Assembly (NCBI GenBank): GCA_965649825.1
Contig: OZ287699.1
Coordinates: 1,240,001 to 1,304,000 of the forward strand
Direction of reading: 5' to 3'
Length of the DNA: 64,000 nucleotides
DNA from: Penicillus capitatus
Lineage: Eukaryota > Chlorophyta
Below the pieces are notes generated by a model. It was not told the DNA's origin. It made no database searches and saw only the letters and a program-made list of their open reading frames with translations. Shown here piece by piece: positions 21,901 to 32,292 of this stretch. The translations under genes were made by a program, and so were the position numbers. Each line of letters starts with the position of its first letter. The first letter of the stretch is position 1.

Positions 21901-24900
21901 AATTTTGACCATTTCTTCCGAATATAAATATCCCGAGCATGCGATCGTGTTCTTCAGTCTATCAACGGTGCCAGCAAGAAGTCGAGGGAATTGTTCTAGA
22001 ACGCGAGACAATTGTTTGATCTCTTCGAACACGATTTCACGAATCGTATCATGGTCGATTGTGCTCTCAAGTAGTTGACGGGCGCTATCGACGAGCGCAA
22101 TTGCTTGTTTGTCTTCCGTTAAAACATCCAACTCATCGTTATCTGCCTCTTCTAACGTCGCCTCGAGAACTCGCATTCTCAAAAAAAGGTGACGCACTCC
22201 GAGAACTTCGACGGGTTGTGTGTCAACGATTGAAAGCAGCTCTTTCAACGCTTGTTTGTTTCGACTCTCCGCAAATGCGTGCATGGCGAAGGTTAGCATG
22301 AGGTCATGCTTCTTATCATACTTCCCCTTGTGGATGAAATCGAGCACTCTTGTCTCCTCATCCGATCCTTTTTGCTTCAACATTCTCGCTATGTATCTTC
22401 CGGCAAAATACTCTTGAAAGGTCAGGTGAGGGAATTGATACTGCTTGCCCTCCAACACGAGCAAAAGGAGTCCGCTCTCTTTGAAAGTTTGAGCCGCATT
22501 CTTCGATGTTGCGTGTAGCATAACAAATCTCTCGTCCATGTAAATGTCTCCATTCCGAAGCGATTTGAAGGCTATCTTTTCCAGATCTCTAAAGAGTTCC
22601 ACTTTCTTTATGTTTTTTCCCGCTGGCTTTTCTTCGAACCTTTTCCAGACGTAATTCGCCATTTCGTTGTATATTTGAAACGTGGTCGTTCCCTTTCCTC
22701 CTTTTTCAAAACTATCACCGTGTTCCTTCGACAAAGAACAAAGAATGTGTGCCGTCACCGGAATGTGCGCCATCTCCCACATGGCGGTATTTTTATAAAG
22801 AGATCGGATGAACTTCGGTGCCTCTTTCTCGGACAGTTCGCTTTTTACATAGTCTCGCAGTTGCTCATCGTTGAATCCGAGGCACTCTACTTGGATGTCG
22901 ACACGTGTTTCTAAGTCTCTCATGTTGTAAGGTCGAGACAGCAATAGAACTTTGCACGAACGCTTCCATACGGTGGACACCAGTTCTCTCGTGTGGTCAT
23001 TTGCTTCGTCCAGTCCGTCAAGCACGAGCAGAGTTGAAGGATCGTTGAGGTCATCCTCCACTTGTAAGAGGAGATCTTCGTATTTGAAGGTATTCGGGCT
23101 TCCGCAGAAGCATATTTTCGATATCGCTCCTTCGAGCCTTGACAATTTCTGCTCCGCGGGCTCGGTAGTGTTGAGAACTCTCACCGGCACCACGTAAACG
23201 GCTTTGAACTCTTGTGCCATTTCCCCCAACGCCCATTTGTGTGCGATAACTTTTGTGATGCACGTCTTACCGGCGCCGGGGTTTCCGTAGAGAAGAACAC
23301 GTCGAACTTCTATTTCCGGATCTCCGGGCTTGAGAGATCTTCGCTTGAACAGATCGTCCAGAGCAATGGGTTTCGTGACCCTCATCTTCTTCTCGTAGTA
23401 TTCTTTTGCTTGGTCCACTCTATGGTCTGAGGACTTTCCTTCCATTGCTTCCCCTCCCCGATTGCCTTTTATATTCCCTTCCTTTGATTTATTCGTTTGC
23501 TCTTGGATAATCTCCTCGGAAATGACGATATGATGCTCCATGTCCTTGACATGCTTGGGTAATCCGTCTCCGAACAAAGACGTCACCTACAAGTCAAGGC
23601 ACTTTATCGACGTGGATGTGCTTTCCGTGCCAGTACCGTCGCGAAATGGTTTCGCAAGTATCTGTTCCTCAGCTCTTCTCTTTTCGAATCCACGATGGCA
23701 AGAGGAATGTACCCCGCGTCTCTGCCGGTCTTGATGCACAAATCCTTACGTTTTTCGGTAGTGCTTTGCAGGCTCCGTTCTCTAAGCCTGTCTTCTATGC
23801 TGTTCCCTCCCAGCCACTCTGCTAATGCTTCTTCGCTAGAACCCTTGCAAGACTGGTGTAGGACGAGCAAGGCGTTCTTGGTGTCTTCGTCTTCGTTGCA
23901 TTGGCCAATTCTGTGGATCTCAGATAAAACATCTAACAGTGCGATCAAGATATCACTATCGTCAGTCCATCCTTCGTTTACAGTCTGCTGCGTTGCCAGA
24001 TTGACCAGCTTCTTTGTGGCATCGTCTCGGACGTTTTCCGACAGACCTTCAAGTGCGAGTGTGCCCAACTCGCAAACGATGCCATATCTCAACGCTTTCA
24101 ACTCTTCTTCATTACTCATATTTCTTTGGCGCTCCATTGCAGCACTGTAGACGCTTTCAAAAAGCTCAAGGTTCGCTTCGTCCTTTGCCGCCTTTTGTCT
24201 TGCTATTATCAGATTCTTAAATGTGTCAAACCACGGTTTTTTAGACACTCCCATATTGGCAACGGCGGCTCGAGCTTTTGCGTATGCATCCTGAAGATCC
24301 TCGGGATCGACGTCACCTCTTGCCAGATTTCTGACACAGTGAAGAACATACAGGAATACGCACAATCCACAGCCGATATGTTGCATTGCAGATTCAAGAT
24401 GCGAAGAAGCATCTTCTGTTCTGAAGCGTTCCACTGCTTGTCGAAGAGTCTTGAAATGGAAGCGCACCGGGTAGTGCTCGCATGAGAGCTCCATTGCTCT
24501 TTCTTTCTCCGCAACGGCACGACGGAGTTCATGCTTCTCTTCTTTGCAGACGCCAGTCTGACTGGTTTCTGAAAGCAGCAAAAAAGTCTGACGTAGAGCG
24601 AGAAATGTCACTTCATATTTTGCAAAGTTCTCTTTTGTAAGCCTCGGTTCCGCAGAAAGGCTGCCTAAAAGCTTTCTGGCTATCACGACGAGCTCTGCAA
24701 CACCCCCGTATGAGGAAGGATCAGCCAGGTTAAGTGCTCCGTAGAGGGCAGTTGCGTAGTTCGGTCGCCGGAAGTTTTCTTGACAAATACAGGAATAGAG
24801 GGCTTGTATTAAGTCGCTCAGAATGTTCTTGTCATGTGTAAAGCGGGGTATGATGTTGGCCAATTCTGCATACTCAAGGACACCCTTTGGCTTGATATAT

Positions 24901-25295
24901 TCATCTTTTTGTTCGCCATATTTGTTTAACCAACCGAGGAGGACAGCGAGTTCGTCCTTATCCGTCGTCTTGTTGTAAGCCTCAACCAGCGACATGGTGC
25001 TATCGATTCTGTATTTCTCTGAGACAGCGCGCAGGAGTTTAGGGTTATGACGTTCTTCAATGACTAAGTCTACGCTACTGGGTTGCCCACCAACTGTCGA
25101 TGCAACCGTCGTCTTGTTGCAAGCCTCAACAAGCGACGTGGTGCTCTCAATTTCGTTTTTCTCTGAGACAGCGCATTGGAGTTCGGGGTCGGGGCGTTCT
25201 GCAATGGTCATGTCTTCGTTACTGACTTGACCGCCAACTGTCGATGCGGAAAGCCCTTCACCACTGGGTCCTTCGTCGGGAGCTCGAGCTTGCAT
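18925..25295 (-). CDS. NLR-like NACHT NTPase with 22 tandem HEAT repeats
   Basis: Two long exons (25295-23637 and 23586-18925) around a 50-nt intron (23587-23636); the second frame has no ATG at its head, and splicing gives the continuous motif RNHFAT|VTSLFGDGLPKH, so this is one ~2,106-residue protein. Residues 1-550: a tandem ~50-residue duplication (ASTVGGQ ... SLVEA.NKTT, twice) then a long helical region with no recognised domain. Residues about 650-950: NACHT ATPase with Walker A GNPGAGKT, Walker B LLVLDGLDEA and sensor-like KVLLLSRPYN. Then about 22 repeats of 37 residues (type VRQAAIGSIGRVVEEVPQHA), i.e. HEAT repeats, and a short C-terminal tail. STAND/NACHT proteins are signal-gated oligomerising switches; HEAT repeats would be the sensor. 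Immune or cell-death function is inferred by analogy. Having only one intron sets it apart from nearby multi-intron genes. Confidence 0.5.
19215..21720 (-). repeat. Tandem 111-bp coding repeats (HEAT array)
   Basis: About 22 units of 111 bp, each encoding 37 residues with consensus VR.AA.EAIGRVV.AAPQHAG..LPTLARGCGDED. Units 17-19 in protein order (19570-19900 region) are the most alike, indicating recent duplication or gene conversion; outer units are more diverged, and one carries a run of Asp codons (about 21469-21491). Confidence 0.5.
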
Positions 25296-26630
25296 GTTCG
25301 TTTGTAATCTGCACAACAAAACGTCTTCGCTTGTAAGCTCGAGGGAATGGCAAAACTGCTTGCCGCCACACAAAGTTCTCGGAAAAGTTCACAGTGGAGA
25401 AAATGATTCGGACGTTCTGGTTGGCGTAAAATGCAATTGACGGCGAATGATGTGACATGCCGTGTCTGAAAAAGACTCTATATTCCTAGGTGCAGTCTTC
25501 TGACCGACAATAGAATTTTCTACCGCATCACCTGAAAGGCGTCATCGGAAACTGATTGTATCAATTCCATTAACATGCGGTGGTCTCCTTATTGATGAGC
25601 AAGAAGCTACCTAGCCCAACATAAGTGCTGTTTTAGATGTGCGACCCCTTGATGGCCGCGAGCATGGATGAACTCACTTCGCAACTGGACGCCTTCACAC
25701 CGACAAGATGGCTCTCAATTCCGAGTCCTCCGAACGCACCCTTCATACCCCGACATCGAACGGGTGAGATCTTCAGCGCGTCTTGTGTGAGCGGGAGGTG
25801 GGGTAGGATGGAATCAAGAACATGTCCATCAAAGAGAAAGGCAACTCGCAACCTTTTGCCTAGAAGTCCATGCATTAGTTTCGGAATAGTTAATTCGGGA
25901 AACGATTCGAAGAATGCAGAACACATATCACGAGCGATCTTGGAAAACAGGCTTGATCGCTCGGATGCGACACTTCCTCCTTCTCTTTACTTACGAACGA
26001 CTGAGATTATACACCGTCAAGCAGTAGTGGGTTTCTAGAACCAATCTGCAACATACTTAGCAGTGCGAGTACGATGCATGCGCAGTGAAGCAAATACTGA
26101 GGATTCTACTCGTACTAACCGATTGACATCTTGCAGAATACGGAAGAGATCACTGCCGTTTGTGATCTGCTAGCAAAACGATATGGGCTTCCCGGCAAAA
26201 CATGGACAGTGGCGCTTCTTTAAGAAAAGACCTTCGCAAGACGAGATGTGTTCTTAGTCACATCTGGATTGCATCATCGCACGAGTCACTTTGACACGGA
26301 CTATGGCTAAAGAAGGTGATCTACTTATACTTACTTTACTGCAAGCTCTCGATTGACACTCTAAGCGGCGAGTGTGAGAATGCCTCCGACTGGATGAAAT
26401 GGCTTTATATTTGCACGTTTCGAGAAACGGGTCCGTCAGTCAACTGTTCCCAAGCAAGCATCTCATCTGCGCGAAGCGCAGGTAGAGGGAGCCTAATGGG
26501 ATCTACAACTTTACAGCAGTTAAGGATCACACATACGATCTCTTGTTCGAATTTCGCAGTTTCATTGAGGCTAAAGGAAACAGACAACAAACAGAAGTGT
26601 CATCAAATGCAGAAACAGTCTTCCTCGTTT
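25296..26630. other. Interval with unassigned open stretches
   Basis: A minus-strand stretch at 25633-25926 (SFPELTIPKLMHGLLGKRLR) and a plus-strand stretch at 26137-26223 (after a branch-like ACTAAC and a TTGCAG acceptor) are protein-like but unconnected to any start or family. No firm gene. Confidence 0.5.
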
Positions 26631-27032
26631 CTACATGGGCGCAATTGGGATTGGTCCATGTGTCGCCGGTCCTGACGTCATTTCTCGCAGTTTGATCTCT
26701 CGGTTCTCTTGACATTGCGCACACTCATGGCAACAGCAATGAACACATATGTCTATACACGGTTCTTCAATGAGGCCGTATTTAGAACGGATATCCGACC
26801 GGCGAACGAAACCCAAAATGCATTGAAATCCGAAAAGACAAATCACATAATACACTCCCATATCTATCAGGTAATTGGGCGTCAGGAGTGTATCTCCTCG
26901 CATAGCTTTGCCATTTTCAGCATACAGGACACAAGGCAACCAGCATCCAATACAGCATGTGGCACAGTCCGAGCAACAGCCACAGAGATTGTAGTGCCAT
27001 GCACTCGACTGCTGATACACGACGGCGGACAT
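26631..27032 (-). CDS. PLAC8-family Cys-rich membrane-associated protein
   Basis: A 133-residue single-exon protein. The N-terminal signature WHYNLCGCCSDCATCCIGCW and the following LPCVLYAENG match the PLAC8 family (cornifelin, plant FW2.2/PCR), as does the Cys-rich end (CIDICVHCCCHECAQCQENR, then EI). The centre is hydrophobic (YYVICLFGFQCILGF). Members sit at the plasma membrane and act in metal transport or organ-size control; the function here cannot be chosen. The start ATG at 27032 is 91 bp from the start of the divergent BCCP gene, so the two likely share a promoter region. Confidence 0.5.
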   Translation of the reverse strand: MSAVVYQQSSAWHYNLCGCCSDCATCCIGCWLPCVLYAENGKAMRGDTLLTPNYLIDMGVYYVICLFGFQCILGFVRRSDIRSKYGLIEEPCIDICVHCCCHECAQCQENREIKLREMTSGPATHGPIPIAPM

Positions 27033-27123
27033 TTTCTCGAGATCCGCGAAGCAGCGATCGTGTAATGCGCAAATACGCCGAAGAACTTCGTGACAGGGAG
27101 TTGTCGTACACTGTCATTTGAAT

Positions 27124-28069
27124 CATGCGTCTCGTCGGAAGTGTACCACCATCCCTGCGACTCGCGTACTCGACACGATGGTTACGGAGACGTTATTCAC
27201 GACGATCGGTGACAGACTGGATGACGGTACATCCTTGACGGGGAGCAATGCCATTTGTGCGATCCCTATAGCAGCGGAGCGAAAGGTCTGTAGGTCACTC
27301 ATGGACAGCATCGCTGTCGCCTGTATCGGCGGTTTGTGCGCACGCACGCCGAAGAGGCGAAGGCGAATGGCAGTTTTGGACAGACGCCTCTTGACTTTGA
27401 TGAACTGACGGATCTGATAAGGCAAAGCTCCACAGTTTCATCCATCTGGACATCCGTGTATGTTCGTTCGTGCAGAATGGTCAACGATTCTGATATTGTG
27501 GACTTCCAGATCGAGAACAAAGGTGTGAATCTGAGCATCAAGAAGGCCGAAGCCATGGAAGAGAAGATTCATGTAAGAACCCAGAACTGTGTGAGATAGA
27601 GTGAGATAAGGTATATGGGTACAGGTGATGCAAGGGGTTACAGCGCCATCCCCTCCTGTTCCAAACTATTCGCCCACTCCCGTGGTTCCTGGAGTTCCGC
27701 CAGCTCCTTCACCGTCGCCATCCGTCTCTCCGCCTGAGCCCGTTGCGTTGGCGAAGACAGAGAGCGCCGTTCCCGATGGACTGCAGATTGTAGCACCCAT
27801 GTCTGGATGCTTCTATGCGTATCCTCTCACTCGAAGAGCTTTCTTGATCAACAGCAAAACTGTTTGATAGGGCAGCAGCTCCTGGAGAGGCTCCATTTGT
27901 CAAGGAAGGTGATCGAGTGACAGCTGGCCAAACAGTGTGCATCATCGAAGCTATGAAGCTCATGAATGAGATTGAAGCGGAGATCTCTGGCGAAGTGGCC
28001 AAGATTCTGGTGCAAAATGGCCAGTCCATTACAGCTGGCCAAGCATTGATGGTTGTCAAGCCTGAGTGA
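27124..28069 (+). CDS. accB: Biotin carboxyl carrier protein of bacterial/plastid-type acetyl-CoA carboxylase, with presequence
   Basis: BCCP carries biotin between the carboxylase and carboxyltransferase of multi-subunit acetyl-CoA carboxylase. The C-terminal lipoyl/biotinyl domain reads VAPMSGCFY, then PGEAPFVKEGDRVTAGQ, then EAMKLMNEIEAEI, with the biotinylated Lys in EAMKL(M). The linker is Pro/Ser-rich. The N-terminal helix (DFDELTDLIR, then MVNDSDIVDFQIENKGVNLS) is the AccB type and not the biotin domain of propionyl- or methylcrotonyl-CoA carboxylases. The start at 27124 gives an Arg-rich, acid-poor leader (MRLVGSVPPSLRLAYSTRWL), a likely organelle presequence. Introns: one ending at the AG before 27294 (start uncertain), a probable GC-AG intron (27421-27474), one from 27571 to about 27624, and one of 52 nt near 27817-27868. 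Organelle (plastid or mitochondrion) is undetermined. Confidence 0.5.
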
Positions 28070-28166
28070 GAGAGACGCATTTTGACAGATTCTTTCTCAG
28101 ACACAGGTTTTGAGATGTCGTTCTTAAATGCTGGTTCAGCAAAGTGCATGCGTTCTCTGTCGTGGG

Positions 28167-31100
28167 TCAGTCATGGGGTAAATTCGACGCATCTTCTAGT
28201 CGATGCTTCATAAGTGCAACCTCACTCTTTGCAGCACAAAAGAGTGAGAAAACTGAAGAGAGGTATGATTTGCACCTCGAGGTCGGCTTTCTCACGAACA
28301 AGATGCTCGAGCTGACCGTCGAGTGTCTTACATCGCTTCCGCAAGTGTTCGCACATCTCTTCGTTCTTTCTGCATTCGGCATCAGATACAGACGCTTGTT
28401 CTCGCCACTTTGAAATCTCCTAAAGGAAATCCTTCAGCAAAAACCTGGAAACGTCGATCGGACATTTTCTCTGTTGCGTCTGTCCTGCAGATCTCTGCTC
28501 CTCTGATTCTGTTGAGATATGTTCGAGCGCAACGTCTGCACTTCATTCTGCGAGGCATCCAACAGAAACTCCATATGCTGTATCCTGTTTTGCAGAGATT
28601 CTCGCTCGCTGCGTCCCTTTGCGTGCTCATCTGCTATGGCGGAAGCGACATCTCTCTCTGTCTGTGTCCTCAAGGTCTCGATCCTGTGCTCTGCTTCCAG
28701 AAGTTGCTGCTGAAGCGATCTGTTTCGGAGAACCCACTGTCAGATTCGCGACACCGCATCGACATCCTTCTTTACTTGTTGAGATCTTGCATGTCTGCTA
28801 CAGATGCGAGACTGTGGGGGTCTCTCGAAGCTCGATGCACGACATGTGATGCAAAGGGATCCGTCCTTATCCTGTCGTTCTCAACAAGCAATGACTGAAC
28901 CTGCATTCACACATCGTCTTGTTCAGTTCTCTGTTATTCTGCAGAAAGGAGAGAACTTGTTTAGAAAGATTCTGAGTCATGGATTGCTGATTCTGAAGCT
29001 CTGCTTTGAGAAGAGCAGCTTCCGTCTCGATCGATGCCTCTTCGGGGTGTTCTTGCCGAACACGGACACAGGCGCCGGCAGCCGATTCTCTCAGCTTCTG
29101 AATTCTCTAAGTCTGTTGTGTCGGACACACTGTCTCTTCCTGAAGAAGCCTCTTACCTTCTGCAATCTCCAGTTTTCTGATTGAAGTTCTGCGATGAGTG
29201 CATTTTTGGCCACCCGACTAGATCGAACGAGTTCCACATATGCTTCCTTATAGTCTGAATCCGAACGCTCTTTGCTCAACTTAGCAACCTGATTCAGAAC
29301 GCATCGATTCTGGAGAGTGAGAGGAAGAGAGCCACTGTTTGGATGTGTCTCATGACGAGTTCATCATGAGGAAGATCATGTACGCCAGTTAGATCCACAT
29401 CATCCTCGCGTTCCGTAAGCTTCCTACGCTTTGATCGATTCAAGGGAAAGACCAAAGCATCACCTGGTACATTCGATGCAGGTTATGCATTCAATGGCAG
29501 GATCAGACAGACCCTTTAGATGTTCGACATGTTGTTGCAATTCCTCGATCTGCGATTGCTTGATCTGTTCTTCAGCTGCTGCCCTATTGCTGGATTCCTA
29601 CAAAAGCATCACACTTCTCAAAACCTGGTCATAAGAGTGGAAATAAGAAACTTGAAGCTTCGCTTTGAGGTCGACGTTTTCTCCTTTGAGCTTTTCACAT
29701 TCCGTCAATGTCTGTCGGAATTTCTCTGTCACTTGATCCTTTGTTCTCTCCGCTGTTTGCAGATCTTCCTTGAGCTTTACGACCTGTTAGGAAGATTGGC
29801 GATTTGCTAGCGTGGCTCAAAGAGTGACCTTCTTCATCCACTCTTCCCTTTCATGTCCATTGAATTTTTCTGAGGCCGTTAGACGTTTCTGCAGATTGTC
29901 CCTCGACGTGGTCAAGAGATGCACTGTTTGTTCGTGCATGCTCTTCAGCGTCTTGACCTCGACATCGACACACTTGAGCTGTTTATACTCTCTGTACAAT
30001 GAAGATGTCTCTAGCTGGTGAGCCTCCAGTTCCTTCACTTGGTCCAGGAGCTTCTCCACATGTTCTGCCTGATCCTCAATTTCCTGAAAAATGTATGACA
30101 ACGACGGATGATCACATGCTTGCATGCTTACTTGGTCCTTAGTCTGAACAAGAATAGCTTGGTTCTCAAGGTCGCTTTTGAGTCGGTGTATCGATTCTTC
30201 GAGCGTCTGGCACTGCTCCTGCGATTGACTTAGATCTTGCAGGAGCTTTTCGCGTTCTTCATCCCACTTGGATGCATTTTCCTTGTGCTCTTTTTCCAGT
30301 GTCTCGATAAGCTCCTGCTTTTCCAGAAGCTCTGAAGCTGTCTGTGCAATCTCCTCACGCAATGCCCTCAACTCCTGTCGAAGCAGGAAAGCTAACATTC
30401 GTCACACATGTTCGCTTCCCATGTCCTCCTTTCTTTACTTCAGCATGCACGGTCGTCGCATGTTCAAGGCTGTCTTTGTCCCGTTCCTTCTCTAGCTCGA
30501 GTTGGCGCACGGTCTAAAGTGAGTTGGATGCGTGAGATGACATAGTATGACAGAAACAGAGGCACCTCGTTCAATTCTTCCATAGTCTTCTGGATTTCTT
30601 GCAGTCTCTGTTCTTTGACGTCACTCTCTTCTTTGACAACATCCAGCTCCTGATGTGACAACCAGAGTCCATCAAACATAGCATGTCGATAAGACACCGT
30701 CGATCTATCACCTTACGAAGCTGCTCCGTTTCTTGATCGATCTTTTCCGCATCTTCCAGTAAAGTCTCATCACAAATCTGATCCTGAGTAGCGTGTTCAG
30801 TCAGATTCTCTCTCACACATCGCACACTTGTGTTTGAGTCACTTCTTGTTGATCGGCATTCTCTGAGAGAATAGAAGCAGATACTGCCTGGCTATACCCG
30901 CCCTTCTCCTCATCTTCGATCGACTGCAGACAATCAGATACTCTTCACCTTTGTCATGTCCATGGGCTCGGAGACAGACCGAGATCTGCTTGTCACTTTC
31001 AAACACTTGAAGATTCAAGACAACAGGCGGCACAGATGTCGTGTCCATTTCCGGCCTCGCATTGAGATCCTTTATGCATGCATCTTCTTGTGAGGAATGT

Positions 31101-31477
31101 GAGACTGATCTTGTACTTACTTCCACAAGCTGCTGCCATTCTTCCGTCTTCCTCTGAAGCTGAGCCGTGAGGAGTGATTTCTCAACCGCAGCTGACCGTA
31201 ACTCCTGTATCAGCGCGTCGCCGATCACTTCATTGGTATGTACTGCGTAAGCGTCGTGCCTTTTGAATGGTATCTTCTCTCTGTGCGGATTCTTCGAGTT
31301 GTCTTTGGAACTCGACGCGATTTCGTGTCACTTGTGCCTCCAACTTCTGTCTCCGGAGAACGAAAAAACGAATCGGACGACGAAAGGAATAGAGTCGTGC
31401 GAGACCGCCAGGGTTTGGCGACACGATATCAGTTCCGCTCTCTGTTTCTCTAGAGCTTCGACGGAAGGATGCTGCAT
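28167..31477 (-). CDS. Long coiled-coil protein, multi-exon
   Basis: A chain of minus-strand exons with heptad-like, Glu/Lys/Gln-rich sequence across 3.3 kb. The first exon starts MQHPSVEALEKQRAELISC, followed by KLEAQVTRNRVEFQRQLEES. The central block (30370-29820) includes RALREEIAQTASELLEKQEL and LDQVKELEAHQLETSSLYRE. The last exons give SKWREQASVSDAECRKNEEM and a final SEVALMKHRLEDASNLPHD with stop at 28167-28169. Introns of about 45-60 nt separate exons; several contain the AAGAGTGAG/CTCACTCTT motif (for example near 28230). Length and composition suit a structural or tethering protein (centrosomal, kinetochore or golgin type), but no family-specific motif was seen. Alternative start: in-frame ATG at 31513. 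Not every junction was resolved. Confidence 0.5.
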
Positions 31478-31529
31478 GACGATCGACTCGAAGCATGTAC
31501 GACAGTATGACACTCTTTCGCCGTCATCG

Positions 31530-32292
31530 ATGCGTCTCCTCGTTCGTGGGCGACATCGTTACATTCCGGTGACCTCATGCCGCTCGCATTTCGATAGGAC
31601 GATAGGACGATCACTCGGTGCAGATCGATGCCGACGATGTTTGGACGCCAAAGGAGTTGGCACGAGCGGTGGCGAACGAAGAAGGCGAGGATCATTTGGT
31701 TGATCCTGGATCACATGTGCTACAGGAGTGGATCGTCAATGCGTCGCGTTGCGACATGGAGGTCGAGATTTGCTCCATGCACGCTGGAACGACGTCAGTC
31801 TGAAGGAACTTTTTATCGGTTTCTGCTACAGTGATAACGATTGAGTGGCTTTTACAATTGAGTGCTGCTACAGTGATGATGCCGATGTGCGTGCGTTCGC
31901 CTGCACTGATCTCTCGTAATGCCATCCTTCGATTTGCAGGTCGTTGTGGATGCCGAGATCGGCGATGATCATACATGCATCATTTATCTGCGCGATGATT
32001 CTCACTCTAAGATTGTCTGCGAAACGGTGCTTGATACAATGACCTGTGGCGAGATCGCCACGCTCTTAATGCAACGCAACTTGGCAGTCCGATTTGAGAA
32101 GGATTTCGCAGTTTATGCCTTCAACGCGAAAGGAAAGACCGTTCAGGTCACTCTTCTTTCTACAGCATTCAACTCCGAAACACATTTGTTTTGCAGTTGC
32201 CTGCAGACACGCGTGTCAAATATCTTGTGAGTGATCCAGAAGTAAAAAAAGTGAGCACGACATCTGCGGCACCATTGGTCGACTTCGTGTGA
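31530..32292 (+). CDS. Small conserved-looking protein of unknown family
   Basis: Start ATG at 31530 (MRLLVRGRHRYIP), then a 55-nt intron (about 31569-31623) joining in frame to IDADDVWTPKELARAVANEE and EVEICSMHAGTTSV. A second exon block gives VVVDAEIGDDHTCIIYLRD, then CGEIATLLMQRNLAVRFEKD and FAVYAFNAKGKTVQ, and after an intron ending TTTTGCAG, LPADTRVKYLVSDPEVKK, with stop at 32290-32292. The order of strands and helix is compatible with a ubiquitin-like or RA/PB1 fold, but that is a guess. It is divergent from the coiled-coil gene with only about 50 bp between starts. The intron around 31800-31935 was not exactly placed. Confidence 0.5.

Noticed and set aside
27118-28069. Propionyl- or methylcrotonyl-CoA carboxylase alpha subunit
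   Set aside because: No biotin-carboxylase domain upstream; the N-terminal helix and Pro-rich linker are of the free-standing AccB type.
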